The notes beneath the pieces were generated by a model, which did not search any database, was not told where the DNA came from, and saw only the letters and a program-made list of their open reading frames with translations. A stretch of 64,000 bases of DNA from an uncultured Corynebacterium sp. (GTDB lineage Bacteria; Actinomycetota; Actinomycetes; Mycobacteriales; Mycobacteriaceae): NCBI GenBank assembly GCA_946223355.1, contig CAMIPB010000004.1, positions 1 to 64,000 on the forward strand. The letters are read 5' to 3'. Made by a program: the position numbers and the translations under genes. Every line of letters starts with the position of its first letter. Position 1 is the stretch's first letter. Below, one piece after another: positions 52,613-62,771 of this stretch.

Positions 52613-54274
52613 ATGAGTTCTGACCAGACGGACCAGCGTCAACCATCACTGCTTGATGCCTCCTGCGATAACTTTGTTCACGATCTCGCGGCCCTCACCC
52701 CAACTGAAGCAACCGCCTGGGGTATTGAAGGCTACGAAGGAGAACTAGAGGACTTCTCCCCGGAATACTTCAACGCCATCGCTGACCGCACCCGCGACAT
52801 GATCGCCGACCTTGACGCACTAGATGATTGCACCGACGAATCAGACGACGAAGACGACTTTGACGAAGTAGACATCGTTACCGCAGCCGTGTTGCGCGAC
52901 CGCCTTTGCCTCCAGCTTGACCTGCACCACCAAGGCGAGGACCTCCGCAACCTCAACAACATCACCTCACCCGTACAAACCATCCGTGACACCCTCGTGC
53001 TCATGCCGCACGATACTGCGGAACAAGTAGATGCGATTCGCTCCCGGCTATCCAAAGTGGAAAAATCACTACAGGGATACCGCGAATCCCTAGCCGAAGC
53101 CGCAGCTCACGGCCATGTTTCAGCCACCCGTCAAATCAGCGAAGTTATTTCCCAATGCTCAGAGCTTGCGGACGCAGGATCCTTGCTGGAAAACCTTGGC
53201 GTGGCACCGGAATCACCAGAGGTAGAAGCTGCTAAGCGTGCCTTTAATGACTTCGCCTCTTGGCTCTCCAACGAACTCCAGCCCCAAGCACCCACCGAAG
53301 ACGCAGTGGGCCGCGAACGCTACATGCTTTTCTCCAAACTTTGGGTAGGAGACACCGTGGACCTCGACGAGGCATACGAGTGGGGACTCCAGCGCCTCGA
53401 GGAAATCATCGCCGAGCAAAAACAGATTGCTACTCGTCTCTACGGTGCCGACTGCACCGTGCGCGAAGCCTTCCGCAAGCTCAACCAGGAAGAACGCTAC
53501 ATTCTTCACGGCACCGACGCGCTGCGCGAATGGATGCAAGGCGTGGCCGACCGCGTCATCGGTGACCTCAACGGAACAGCCTTTGAGATTCCAGAACCCG
53601 TACGCACCATTGAATGCTGCATCGACCCAGCTGGAACTGGCGGAATCTTCTACACCAGCCCTTCCGAAGACTTCACCCGCCCCGGCCGCATGTGGTGGTC
53701 CGTACCCGCCGGCCAAGAAGTGTTCCACACCTGGCAAGAACTCACCACAGTTCACCACGAAGGCGCGCCGGGCCACCACCTCCAGATCGGTCAGACCCTC
53801 ATGGAAAATGACCTCAACCTGTGGCGTCGAGTAGCGTGCTGGAACTCCGGCCACGGTGAAGGCTGGGCGCTCTACGCCGAACAACTCATGGCTGACCTCG
53901 GCTACATGGACGACGAAGGCTACCGCATGGGACTTCTCGATGCCCAGCGTATGCGCGCTGCACGCGTGGTAGCGGACATCGGTGTACACCTGAAAAAGAA
54001 ACTTCCAGACGCAAACGCTACCTGGGACGCAGCGCACGTCAAATCATTCATGCGCGAAAATTCCGCCATGGATGATGCCAACCTTAACTTCGAAGTAAAC
54101 CGTTACTTAGGATGGCCCGGCCAGGCACCGTCCTATTCCCTCGGCGAGCGTATCTGGAAAAATACTCGCGATGAAGCCCTCGCGCAGGGCATGACGGAAA
54201 AGGAATTCCACTCCAGCGCACTGGCATTGGGTTCTATTCCGTTGTCCATCCTGCGTGAGCGCCTGTTGGACTAA
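52613..54274 (+). CDS. DUF885 family peptidase-like protein
   Basis: This 553-residue protein has the DUF885 metallopeptidase-like marks TVHHEGAPGHHLQIGQTLME (HExxxHH-type site) and GHGEGWALYAEQLM, followed by YRMGLLDAQRMRAARVVADI. An acidic insertion (DDCTDESDDEDDFDE) lies near residue 75. No signal peptide. The substrate is unknown. It is divergent from the ROK regulator, whose twin operators lie between the two genes, so it may be regulated by it. Confidence 0.84.
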   Translation: MSSDQTDQRQPSLLDASCDNFVHDLAALTPTEATAWGIEGYEGELEDFSPEYFNAIADRTRDMIADLDALDDCTDESDDEDDFDEVDIVTAAVLRDRLCLQLDLHHQGEDLRNLNNITSPVQTIRDTLVLMPHDTAEQVDAIRSRLSKVEKSLQGYRESLAEAAAHGHVSATRQISEVISQCSELADAGSLLENLGVAPESPEVEAAKRAFNDFASWLSNELQPQAPTEDAVGRERYMLFSKLWVGDTVDLDEAYEWGLQRLEEIIAEQKQIATRLYGADCTVREAFRKLNQEERYILHGTDALREWMQGVADRVIGDLNGTAFEIPEPVRTIECCIDPAGTGGIFYTSPSEDFTRPGRMWWSVPAGQEVFHTWQELTTVHHEGAPGHHLQIGQTLMENDLNLWRRVACWNSGHGEGWALYAEQLMADLGYMDDEGYRMGLLDAQRMRAARVVADIGVHLKKKLPDANATWDAAHVKSFMRENSAMDDANLNFEVNRYLGWPGQAPSYSLGERIWKNTRDEALAQGMTEKEFHSSALALGSIPLSILRERLLD

Positions 54275-54302
54275 GGCTAGGGTTTAGCGTTTTAGCCTGC
54301 GG

Positions 54303-55046
54303 CTATTGGTGGAGCAGCTCCGGTAACACAGTGGCCGCGGTGCCCTGCAAAACTACGCTGGACAAGGATGAAAGTTCAGTGGGTTGCCTGGTTACTTCAA
54401 TAATGAACGCATGATTGTGGACTGCGATCAACGGCAAGGAAGCGGCAGGTTGCACCACACCTGACGTGCCCACAATAACTACGACATCTGCCCGCGCCAT
54501 ATTGTCTTCGGCGCGTTCCCATTCACGGTGAGGTAAAGGTTCTCCAAACCACACCACCCCTGGACGGATAAGGTTCTTGCACAGCGGGCACGTTGGGGGA
54601 GTCAAGCGCTCTATGGGTTCCTCCGGAAAATCCACTGCGCCACGCCACGGACGTGCGCACACGCAACAACGAAAATCGAACAAGGAACCGTGGAGATGGA
54701 CAGTATCGGTGAAACCACCGCGCTCATGTAGATTGTCAATGTTTTGGGTGGTGACGGTAACCGGGCGCGTGCTCGCAAAATCAGCGATAGCCTTGTGCCC
54801 CGCATTCGGTTCTGCACGGTTGACCAACTGGGCCCGCCACAAATACCACGCCCACATCTGTTCAGGGCGCACTGCCCACGAATCTATAGACGCCAACGCC
54901 GTGGGATCCACGTTTTCCCACACGCCGGTTTCTGCGTCCCGATAGGTTGCAATTCCAGAATCTGCACTCATCCCAGCGCCGGTAAAAAAGTGCACATGTT
55001 GCGCCTGGGCAACCGCCTTGCGTGCCCGGTCTAGATCCGTATCCAT
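54303..55046 (-). CDS. Sirtuin-type NAD-dependent protein deacylase
   Basis: This 247-residue protein has the NAD-binding GAGMSADSGIATYRD (23-37), TQNIDNLHERGG, catalytic His119 in VHLHGS, a zinc-ribbon pair CCVC (127-130) and CPLC (153-156), then the GVVWFGEPLP and IVGTSGVVQPAAS segments. It removes acyl groups from lysines. Phe/Tyr-Arg specificity residues for desuccinylation (YxxR) are not evident. The start codon shares one base with the stop of the upstream transporter gene. Confidence 0.9.
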   Translation of the reverse strand: MDTDLDRARKAVAQAQHVHFFTGAGMSADSGIATYRDAETGVWENVDPTALASIDSWAVRPEQMWAWYLWRAQLVNRAEPNAGHKAIADFASTRPVTVTTQNIDNLHERGGFTDTVHLHGSLFDFRCCVCARPWRGAVDFPEEPIERLTPPTCPLCKNLIRPGVVWFGEPLPHREWERAEDNMARADVVVIVGTSGVVQPAASLPLIAVHNHAFIIEVTRQPTELSSLSSVVLQGTAATVLPELLHQ

Positions 55047-56116
55047 CAGCGTCGCCCCTTCTTAAATAGTGAAATAAGCTGCGGTAAATAACCAGCAACT
55101 GCGAGCACAGCAACCAGCCTAATAATCTGAATTGCTACAACAGCAGGACCCGCGCCACCTTCAGACGACAACGCCAACACCGTCTCCAACGCACCCGGGC
55201 TCGTGGCTAAGTATGCCTCAAAATACGAAATATCCAGCCAGTGCATTAAAGGCCACGCCGTCAGCGCACAAATACCGATAACCGCCACAATAAACAAAAC
55301 CGTCGCGGGCAACTGCTGGGCAAAACGCTTCAAAGCCGGAACAGACAAACCACCGCCACACACCCAGCCGATAGAAAGAAATGACAAGGCACGGAAGAAC
55401 TCAGGAGGCTGCATCGTCACTCCTTCCGGCAACAAAAAGGAGATCACAACTGTTAAAAGCATGGGGCCTAAAACGGTTGCCACCGGCAGACGAATCCACT
55501 TGCCTACATGCTCACCCAGTGCCGCAACCAAAACGCACAACACCACGACCCACCACACAAACTCAGGGTTAGCATGCGTAACGGAACCGGTATTGGAAGT
55601 TAGTAATCCAGCCACGATCGGCAAGGTCACGGACACCGTGAGCAAACGAAGATACTGCGTCAGTGCCACATAACGGAAGTCTGCTCCCAGCTCGTCTGCG
55701 AGCATAGGCATCATCGACGCACCACCGGGCAACATAGACAGGATTCCAGTTTCCTGGCTCACCGCCTTAGGCTGCGCTCGATGCAACATCACTCCTCCGA
55801 CCACCCCCACCATGATGGTCACCAAAGAAATCACTAAGCCAGGGACAACAAAACCCGCCAAAGTTCCCACCGCTATACCGGTTAGTGGAAGAGCCGCCAA
55901 TATGCCAATGAAGCCACGGGCGAAAGCATAAAAATGGTGGTTGATGTGTAGCTCTTTGCCGGTCACCAAAGCCATCGCAGCTGAAACAATAATGGCCGCA
56001 ACAATCCAAGCCGCCGGTACATTCACATGGTTAAACCACAAACCCAACACGACAGAAACAGGAACAACGATTGCCCAACGTGCCGCTACACTAGTATCAA
56101 ACAATTGCTGCCTCAT
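55046..56116 (-). CDS. AbrB-family (AbrB duplication) membrane protein
   Basis: The protein has about 356 residues and ten or so hydrophobic segments. The two halves each contain the repeat seen in the AbrB/ammonia-monooxygenase-like transporter family (for example SMLPGGASMMPMLADELGAD and ATSPGALETVLALSSEGGAG). The ATG at 56116 is the natural start; earlier codons overlap the divergent TSUP gene. The transported substrate is unknown. Confidence 0.82.
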   Translation of the reverse strand: MRQQLFDTSVAARWAIVVPVSVVLGLWFNHVNVPAAWIVAAIIVSAAMALVTGKELHINHHFYAFARGFIGILAALPLTGIAVGTLAGFVVPGLVISLVTIMVGVVGGVMLHRAQPKAVSQETGILSMLPGGASMMPMLADELGADFRYVALTQYLRLLTVSVTLPIVAGLLTSNTGSVTHANPEFVWWVVVLCVLVAALGEHVGKWIRLPVATVLGPMLLTVVISFLLPEGVTMQPPEFFRALSFLSIGWVCGGGLSVPALKRFAQQLPATVLFIVAVIGICALTAWPLMHWLDISYFEAYLATSPGALETVLALSSEGGAGPAVVAIQIIRLVAVLAVAGYLPQLISLFKKGRR

Positions 56117-56172
56117 CTTAGCTTTGCTACCACCATGTTGTTCACAACAATTCAATAGCTTAGTCTGAGCGC

Positions 56173-56970
56173 ATGGAGATTGGCCTATCAACCTGGGCAA
56201 TACTAATCGGTACGGCAGGAATAGCAGGATGGGTGGACGCCGTTATCGGCGGCGGTGGACTGGTACTCATCCCCGTTATCCTTGCCGTATTCCCACAATT
56301 GGCACCGGCGGTAGCCCTGGCTACTAACAAACTTGCGGCGGTTTCTGGAACTGGCTCAGCCGCTTTTACCCTGGTCCGCAAAGTCAGGCCTCCACGCGGC
56401 GAACTCATCCGATTCGGTCTCATCGCAGCCGTGTGTTCAGGCCTAGGCGCGTTGTGCGTGTCTGTTATTGATGCCGCCATCATGCGCCCAGTCATCATTG
56501 TTTTGATGCTTGCGGTCGGGCTATTCGTTGTTTTTAAACCATCATTCGGCAGTGGCGAGGAAACAAGCGCGGAAGTAACCCGACGAGGTTGGCGGACGTG
56601 GGTATCGCTGGCGGCTGTAGCAGCCATTGCTTTCTATGACGGCGTCTTCGGTCCTGGTACCGGAATGTTTCTCATCATGGCGTTTACCGCCATTTTTTCC
56701 CAGACTTTCCTGCAATCAGCCGCCATGTCAAAGGTCGTGAACACCGCCACCAACTTTGGAGCACTTGTCGTGTTCATTGCTGGCGGCCACATGTGGTGGA
56801 CACTGGGAATAATTCTCGCCATAGCCAACATCATCGGCGCACAGCTCGGTGCCCGCACGGTCCTAGGCGGCGGCACCAAGCTTATCCGTTACGCCCTGCT
56901 CACACTGGTGTTAGTAATGAGTGTTTACCTCACCTTGCAGCAGGTCGGAATACTCAACCAATCACAGTAG
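56173..56970 (+). CDS. TSUP (TauE/SafE) family transporter
   Basis: This 265-residue protein has about eight transmembrane helices. The N-terminal GWVDAVIGGGGLVLIPVILA and the internal repeat YDGVFGPGTGMFLIMAFTAI are the family's two conserved half-motifs. Members export sulfite, sulfonates or organic acids. It is divergent from the AbrB-like gene with only about 56 bases between starts, so their promoters must overlap. Confidence 0.88.
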   Translation: MEIGLSTWAILIGTAGIAGWVDAVIGGGGLVLIPVILAVFPQLAPAVALATNKLAAVSGTGSAAFTLVRKVRPPRGELIRFGLIAAVCSGLGALCVSVIDAAIMRPVIIVLMLAVGLFVVFKPSFGSGEETSAEVTRRGWRTWVSLAAVAAIAFYDGVFGPGTGMFLIMAFTAIFSQTFLQSAAMSKVVNTATNFGALVVFIAGGHMWWTLGIILAIANIIGAQLGARTVLGGGTKLIRYALLTLVLVMSVYLTLQQVGILNQSQ

Positions 56971-56976
56971 AAAGGC

Positions 56977-57630
56977 CTAGCCACGGCACAAAGGCGTGAC
57001 GTCAGAACGTCCACCAGTCATAGGAACAGTGAGGAACGTACATGGATTCCATCCGCGCCAAGCAATAACGTTCTTCACCTTCTTCCACTCCTGGGGCGTT
57101 AGCTCAGGCGAACGGGATAACACAAAGCCCGACAAACGGTTAGGGTCACCCACAACCGCAAGTGAATAGTCATCTGCCAAATAGGTGACGCGGTAGTTGG
57201 TCTTGCCGTTTTCATCCTGGAAAGGAACCCCGGGGAAATTTACGCGTAGGGATTTACCCGATTTCACCTTCGCACTGCCTTCAATTTCAGACTTTTCACC
57301 CGAGTAGGTTACGCAGGTATTCTTCACTCCCACAGTCTTTGAATTCAGTACTGAATACTGCGCCTTTACGTCACGCGCACACTGCAAAGTAAACGGCTGT
57401 GGAACCGCTGCCACCTGGTACCACGTGCCAGAATACTTCTCTAAGTCAAGCTCACGGCTAGTCTCCGGAAGCTTAGAGCCAGGCACATCGAGCACTTTCT
57501 GCGCCACCTGGCTAGAGCCGCCAAATACTCGGCCGCCATTAGTCGGATCCGCTGCGGCGTGAGGGGCAAGCATCGTGCATAAGCTCACTGCCACCAAAGT
57601 TGCTGCCGACGCCTTCTTCAAACCAAACAT
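56977..57630 (-). CDS. Secreted lipocalin (Blc-like)
   Basis: The 217-residue protein has a Sec signal (LVAVSLCTMLAPHAAADP, cleavage after AAA or AHA). The lipocalin motif is LEKYSGTWYQVAAVPQPF, then the conserved CARDVKAQYSVL, YLADDYSLAVVGDPNRLSGF and LSRSPELTP. Unlike E. coli Blc it has no lipobox cysteine at the cleavage site, so it is soluble or wall-associated. Likely binds lipids or fatty acids at the cell envelope. Confidence 0.86.
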   Translation of the reverse strand: MFGLKKASAATLVAVSLCTMLAPHAAADPTNGGRVFGGSSQVAQKVLDVPGSKLPETSRELDLEKYSGTWYQVAAVPQPFTLQCARDVKAQYSVLNSKTVGVKNTCVTYSGEKSEIEGSAKVKSGKSLRVNFPGVPFQDENGKTNYRVTYLADDYSLAVVGDPNRLSGFVLSRSPELTPQEWKKVKNVIAWRGWNPCTFLTVPMTGGRSDVTPLCRG

Positions 57631-57779
57631 TAATATCTCTTTCCCGAACTATTGCACTATCAAAAACAAAACTATCTCAATGAGCGAAACCGTGAACTCG
57701 AGAGTAGTGATGAAAACAGGACTAGGCTGGGAATTGGACCATAAAATTCATCCGACCTTGTCGGGAAAGGGTGCTCATA

Positions 57780-58799
57780 ATGACCGTGTCTTCAACTCCC
57801 AAAACTATTACTGTTACTGGCGCAGCGGGCAACATCGGCTACTCGCTGCTTTGGCGGATCGCGAACGGCGACGTATACGGCATGGATGTTCCCGTCAATC
57901 TCAATTTGCTGGAGATTGAGCCGGCTCTCCATGCCGCGGAGGGCGTTGCGATGGAGCTGCTTGATTCAGCATTCCCGCTGGTCAAGAACATCACCGTCAC
58001 AACTGATCTTAAGGAAGCTTTTGACGGGACTAGCGCTGCCTTTCTCGTAGGTGCTAAGCCACGCGGCAAGGGTATGGAGCGCGGGGACCTGCTCACACAA
58101 AATGGCCAAATTTTTGGCCCGCAAGGCGCAGCGCTTAACGACCACGCTGCAGAAGATGTCCGTGTAGTTGTCGTTGGCAATCCTGCCAACACGAACGCTC
58201 TCATCGCTCAAAATGCTGCCCGGGATATCCCAGCTCGCCGCTTTAGTGCTCTCATGCGCCTCGACCACAACCGTGCTAACTCTCAGCTGGCTACCAATTT
58301 GGGGGTTGACTCCACTGCGTTCGAAAAGCTTGTTGTGTGGGGCAATCATTCTGCGACCCAGTTCCCGGATATTACTTTTGCTACGTGCGAGGGGAAGCCG
58401 GTTTCAGACCTTGTAGATCAGGAGTGGTACGAAAATGAATTCATCCCTCGCGTGGCTAAGCGAGGCGCGGAGATAATTGAGGTGCGTGGACAGTCTTCTG
58501 CAGCCTCTGCCGCGTCCGCATCCATTGACCACATGCACGATTGGATCAACGGCACCCAAAACAACGGCACCCAAAATACCGGCACCCCACGTTGGGCCAC
58601 CGCCGCCATCCCTTCGCAAGGAGAGTACGGCATCCCAGAAGGTTTGATTTTTGGCATGCCAACCGTTGCCAAAGATGGCGAGTGGCAAGTCGTTGAAGAT
58701 TTGGAGCTCACCGATTTCCAGCGCGCACGCATCGATGCAAACGTTGCGGAATTGCAGCAGGAGAAGGCTGCCGTTCAAGATCTGCTAGCTAACGTATAG
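57780..58799 (+). CDS. mdh: Malate dehydrogenase
   Basis: The 339-residue NAD-dependent enzyme has the glycine motif TVTGAAGNIGYSLLWRIANG, substrate arginines in GAKPRGKGMERGDLL, VGNPANTNALI, LMRLDHNRANSQLA with the catalytic aspartate/arginine region and WGNHSATQFPD with the catalytic histidine. It interconverts malate and oxaloacetate in the TCA cycle. An unusual Asn/Gly/Thr/Gln tract encoded by a 15-bp tandem repeat interrupts the loop after HMHDWI. The ATG at 57780 follows GGGAAAGGG; an in-frame codon at 57771 is an alternative. Confidence 0.93.
   Translation: MTVSSTPKTITVTGAAGNIGYSLLWRIANGDVYGMDVPVNLNLLEIEPALHAAEGVAMELLDSAFPLVKNITVTTDLKEAFDGTSAAFLVGAKPRGKGMERGDLLTQNGQIFGPQGAALNDHAAEDVRVVVVGNPANTNALIAQNAARDIPARRFSALMRLDHNRANSQLATNLGVDSTAFEKLVVWGNHSATQFPDITFATCEGKPVSDLVDQEWYENEFIPRVAKRGAEIIEVRGQSSAASAASASIDHMHDWINGTQNNGTQNTGTPRWATAAIPSQGEYGIPEGLIFGMPTVAKDGEWQVVEDLELTDFQRARIDANVAELQQEKAAVQDLLANV
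58548..58580 (+). repeat. 15-bp in-frame tandem repeat in mdh
   Basis: Units aacggcacccaaaac (58548-58562) and aacggcacccaaaat (58563-58577) are followed by a partial third unit. They encode NGTQN-NGTQN-TGTP. Other malate dehydrogenases have a shorter loop at this place. Confidence 0.8.
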
Positions 58800-58810
58800 C
58801 CAGAACCTTT

Positions 58811-60304
58811 CTAACTGGCCCGCTGGTAGCGGCGGTTATCCCCGGGGTTTGTAGTTGGTCCGTCCCGGGTTGCCTGTTCGAATACTCTGTGTCCCGGTGA
58901 GCCCCGCCGGGTCACCGAGGTGTTAAACCGCATCGGCCCGCCACGCGGTGAAACCCACCCGACGTCACCGGTGCTGGTGTCGCGATCGAAGTACCCTAAT
59001 CCGCCGCGTCCGTCACGCTGGTCATTGTTGTCAGTGTGGTGGTTGCGGCAAAGCAGGGTGAGGTTTTCAATGTCCGTGCGGCCGCCGTGTGCGAAGGCAA
59101 CGAGGTGGTGAATGTCGCAGTAAGCGGCTGGTATCGTGCATCCGGGTGCAGAGCAGAACGTTTCCAGCGCGGCCAGAACCATCTTTTGTTCAAAGGTAGC
59201 TGCTCGGCGCTTTTGCGCGAATGCGAGTGGTAACTTCTTGGCACCATTCATGACCAATGCGTAGTCAGTGCCACCGATGCCGTTGAGTAGAACTTCCAAG
59301 GCGTTGAGTTCGTGACCGGTGTTGGTGACAAAGCGTGTGCCTTCATCGAACTCCACAAAATCCTTCACCGTGCCCGTGATGACCAACGCCGTGCCAGCGC
59401 CGCTGCGCGCTCGGCCGGGGCTATCTAAGAACTGGCCTGCAATGAAACCTAATTGGTCAGCCATACGCTGACCCATTGTCCGGTTATCTTCACTGGGCTC
59501 AGCCTTAGTGTTAGCGCCCGCGTTTCGCCCAGCAGCCAATGCTGCCGATAGTTTCGCAGCCATCCCTCCAGGCAGATAGCCGCCAATTTTCACGCCACCG
59601 TCGGAGTCTGGCCGTGACATCCAGAACTCACGCTTTTTCATAGCTGCCAGGGGGTCTTTCTTGCCAGCTGGGGTGCGTCCTGCCCGGTTGGCTTTCTTGA
59701 CCTGCTCGCGCAACCACTGACGCAGGTCAGACACCTCACGCACCGCAGCCTGTTCCAGCGCCAGCGAATACATCTTCGGCCGTGAAGGATTGGAATGCTC
59801 GTTCAAGTTCCGCAGCTCCAACTCAATCGCCCGCATCTTGTCCGCTTTCACCCGCAGTGCCGCTTCCCGTGCCCGAGCCTGCTGCTCGCGGTCTTCTTCC
59901 AAACGGTGCTGTTCTTCACGGCGGGCCTTTTCCATCAGGGTCTCACGCTCAACGTCGGTAGCCCCCACACCTTCAAAGTCAGAGGCTTTCACCTCGCGCG
60001 CTTCAAGCGCACCGTACAAAGATGAGGCCGCACGAAGCCGCGCCACCGCGTCAGAAAAAGAAATATCCAGCGTGCGCACCAAATAATCTCGCGTCGACGT
60101 TGTTCCCACACGACGTCCCGCATCTTCCTGGTCCGCCAACCACGCGAACCGCGCATCTACTGCAGCCTTTAGCCCCATCAGGGATTCCAGCGCCACCATG
60201 GCGTCCTCGGCCTCGCCGAAACCATCAAAAGAGGAAGATTCTAGAGCCTCACGAATAGCGGATAGTGACTCACCTATCCGCTCCACGTGCTCCTGAATCT
60301 TCAT
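58811..60304 (-). CDS. DUF222/HNH endonuclease (13E12 repeat family)
   Basis: This 497-residue protein has a long helical DUF222 region including a charged coiled coil (EKARREEQHRLEEDREQQAR) and a C-terminal HNH nuclease: CSAPGCTIPAAYCDIHHLVA, then NLTLLCRNHHTDNND. The family is widespread and multicopy in mycobacteria and corynebacteria, and often taken to be a mobile or selfish gene. The ATG at 60304 follows AAGGGGATCG. Confidence 0.88.
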   Translation of the reverse strand: MKIQEHVERIGESLSAIREALESSSFDGFGEAEDAMVALESLMGLKAAVDARFAWLADQEDAGRRVGTTSTRDYLVRTLDISFSDAVARLRAASSLYGALEAREVKASDFEGVGATDVERETLMEKARREEQHRLEEDREQQARAREAALRVKADKMRAIELELRNLNEHSNPSRPKMYSLALEQAAVREVSDLRQWLREQVKKANRAGRTPAGKKDPLAAMKKREFWMSRPDSDGGVKIGGYLPGGMAAKLSAALAAGRNAGANTKAEPSEDNRTMGQRMADQLGFIAGQFLDSPGRARSGAGTALVITGTVKDFVEFDEGTRFVTNTGHELNALEVLLNGIGGTDYALVMNGAKKLPLAFAQKRRAATFEQKMVLAALETFCSAPGCTIPAAYCDIHHLVAFAHGGRTDIENLTLLCRNHHTDNNDQRDGRGGLGYFDRDTSTGDVGWVSPRGGPMRFNTSVTRRGSPGHRVFEQATRDGPTTNPGDNRRYQRAS

Positions 60305-60395
60305 TGGTCGATCCCCTTGTCCCAATTTCCCCTAACGCCCTCCACCCTATACGAACACCCATTCGCCCACAACCCCCTCACCAAACTTTTTTCAC

Positions 60396-62771
60396 CTACA
60401 TACGGTTCTTTGTTCTACTTGTTGCCACTGCCGTCCACGGATCCTCCGGCCACGGGTGCTTCGGGTACCGACCTCGCATTTCCGCACGCACCTGCGCATA
60501 CGGCCCCTCCCAAAAGCTGCGCAAATCATCAGTCACCGCCAACGGTCGCCCCGCTGGTGAGAGCAAGTGAAACAGCACCGGCACCCCGCACAGCTCGGGT
60601 GACTCCGCCAGCCCAAAACACTCCTGCAACTTCACGCGCACCACCGGGCGACCTTCGGCATAAGACACCCGCATCCGCGAACCCGACGGCACCTCTAGCC
60701 GCTCCGGCGCCAACTCATCCATCCGCGCCGCTTCTGGCCACGGCAGCAATCGTTGCAGCGCCGCGTGCATATCTACTTTGCTTATCGACGCCCCCTTGGC
60801 CACCGCCTCCAGGTCCGGCCCCAGCCACATCATCGGGTCGGCGTCCGCCACGCAAGGCCACGGCGCGCCAACCTTGTCATGCAAGAAATCCATCCGTTCC
60901 CGCAGTCCCTGCGCCGCATCTGACCAGGTGAACATGCCCAGTCCATCTGAGGAAATCCCTGCCGCCAGCGCTGCCGCCGCGTCCTCAACGCCTACCGCTA
61001 CTGGCGTCGCTGACAGTTCAATCGCGCCCACTGCGCGCACCTTCCGCCCGCGCACTTTGCCGCCGACGACCGATGCCGTCACCGTCTCCGTTACGCCAAC
61101 TACGTCTGTGGCCGCCGCTTCCGTCAACGCAGCACCCGCCCGCACCGTCGCCCCGGCGCGCCCTTCACGCGAAGCTGCCCGGGTTACCTCCGCTACCGCG
61201 ATCCACTCATGCCCACGCAACCCCGAATCAGCTGGCACAAACACTCTGCTGCCGGACGCGAGCAGGTATTCGCCTTCGCTTTCCTTCCGTGCCACCCAAC
61301 CCGGATACGCCAGTGCCACGATGATGCCCGGGTCCGCGCAGCCAGCGAACTGACCCTCACCAGCAGGGACCAACTTTCGCAACCGTGCCACTTCACCGGA
61401 TGCCGCCCGCGCCCGCGCCACATCTCCCGACGGCGAGTCCGCCAACACCGCCACCGTTTCCGCAGCACTCGGCCCGCATTCCACGAGCGCGCGGCCCAGG
61501 CGTGGGTCCATCGGCAGCTTTGCTAATCGACGCCCCATCTCTGTCACCGCGCCCGATTCATCCACGGCCGAAAGGCCACGCAAGACCCCGACGGCGTCGG
61601 CAAGCGCCTGCGGTGGTGGGGAAGTAAACAGCGGCAGTTCCTCGCCGCCTGGGGTGCCCCAACATGCCATGTGTAGTGCCGCCTGGGTGAGGTCTGACGT
61701 GGCGATTTCCGGCGTGATATCTGCTGCCGCGTTGGCATAGTCCGCGGCCGCAAAAGCGCGCAACACCACACCCGGCCCCTCACGCCCGGCGCGGCCCGCA
61801 CGCTGGTCCAGGGTAGATTTCGCGCCGGAGATGGTCACCAATCCCGTCATTCCGCGCGCCGCATCGCGCCGGGGCACACGGGACAGTCCTGAGTCCACCA
61901 CGATGCGCACGCCCGGCACCGTCAGCGAGGATTCCGCAATCGACGTCGCCACCACCACCCGCGGCGTATCGCTATCACGTAGCGCGGCGTCTTGTTCGCT
62001 GGAACTTAATCGCCCATGCAGCGGCAGTCCCACCACACCCGCGGGCAACAAGCCAAGCACTTCCTCTACTTCGCGCACGCCCGGTACGAACACCAGCGCC
62101 GATTCCGCGCGCCGTGCCACCGCGTCCGCCGCTAACGTTGCCAGGTGTCCCAGGTATTCGCGCGTGCAACCACGCTCGCTGACCCGTCCGGGGTGTGGCG
62201 CATACTCAATCTCCAACGGGTGCGTCACCGCGGGCGTGGACAGTACCTGCGCATTCAAATGCTCGGCAAACGCCGCTGCATTCAACGTCGCGGACATTGC
62301 CACGAGCGCGAAGTCATCGCGCAGCTGCGCCAGCTCCAACGCCATGGCGAGCACCAAGTCTGAGTCCAGCTGCCGCTCGTGCACCTCGTCGATGGCTACG
62401 CAGGCCACACCCTCCAACGCGGCGTCGGTAAGCAACCGCCGCAACAGTACACCCGGCGTGACAAATTCCACCAATGACCCGGGCTTATGCTCGCCGCGGA
62501 TGGAATAGCCCACGCGATCGCCCACCGCACTGCCGTCCAGCTTTGCCAACCGACGCGCCGCCGCCCGCACCGCCACCCTGCGTGGTGCGGTAACAATGAC
62601 CTTGCCTTCCGACGCCCAGTTGGCCAACGCCGGCGGCACCAGCGTCGTCTTACCCGTACCCGGCGGTGCCTGCACCACCAGGGTGTTGGACTGCTCCAAC
62701 AACCTCGGCAACCGCCCAATCGAATCAGCAACTGGCAAGCCGGCACCGATGCGGGAGAGGTTAAAAGTCAT
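60396..62771 (-). CDS. hrpB: ATP-dependent helicase HrpB
   Basis: This 791-residue DEAH-box helicase has Walker A APPGTGKTT, motif II IDEVHER, motif III SATLN, motif V ATSIAESSLTVPGV and motif VI QRAGRAGREGPG, followed by HA2 and the HrpB C-terminal domain (RLLPWPEAARMDELAPERLE, LFHLLSPAGRPLAVTDDLRS). Length is normal. The molecular role in bacteria is poorly known. A CATAAT -10 box seven bases before the ATG suggests a nearly leaderless mRNA. Confidence 0.92.
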   Translation of the reverse strand: MTFNLSRIGAGLPVADSIGRLPRLLEQSNTLVVQAPPGTGKTTLVPPALANWASEGKVIVTAPRRVAVRAAARRLAKLDGSAVGDRVGYSIRGEHKPGSLVEFVTPGVLLRRLLTDAALEGVACVAIDEVHERQLDSDLVLAMALELAQLRDDFALVAMSATLNAAAFAEHLNAQVLSTPAVTHPLEIEYAPHPGRVSERGCTREYLGHLATLAADAVARRAESALVFVPGVREVEEVLGLLPAGVVGLPLHGRLSSSEQDAALRDSDTPRVVVATSIAESSLTVPGVRIVVDSGLSRVPRRDAARGMTGLVTISGAKSTLDQRAGRAGREGPGVVLRAFAAADYANAAADITPEIATSDLTQAALHMACWGTPGGEELPLFTSPPPQALADAVGVLRGLSAVDESGAVTEMGRRLAKLPMDPRLGRALVECGPSAAETVAVLADSPSGDVARARAASGEVARLRKLVPAGEGQFAGCADPGIIVALAYPGWVARKESEGEYLLASGSRVFVPADSGLRGHEWIAVAEVTRAASREGRAGATVRAGAALTEAAATDVVGVTETVTASVVGGKVRGRKVRAVGAIELSATPVAVGVEDAAAALAAGISSDGLGMFTWSDAAQGLRERMDFLHDKVGAPWPCVADADPMMWLGPDLEAVAKGASISKVDMHAALQRLLPWPEAARMDELAPERLEVPSGSRMRVSYAEGRPVVRVKLQECFGLAESPELCGVPVLFHLLSPAGRPLAVTDDLRSFWEGPYAQVRAEMRGRYPKHPWPEDPWTAVATSRTKNRM

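Noticed and set aside
62145..62508. Open frames on the plus strand inside hrpB
   Set aside because: They are antisense to an intact helicase gene with all motifs and carry Ser/Ala/Thr-rich shadow translations.
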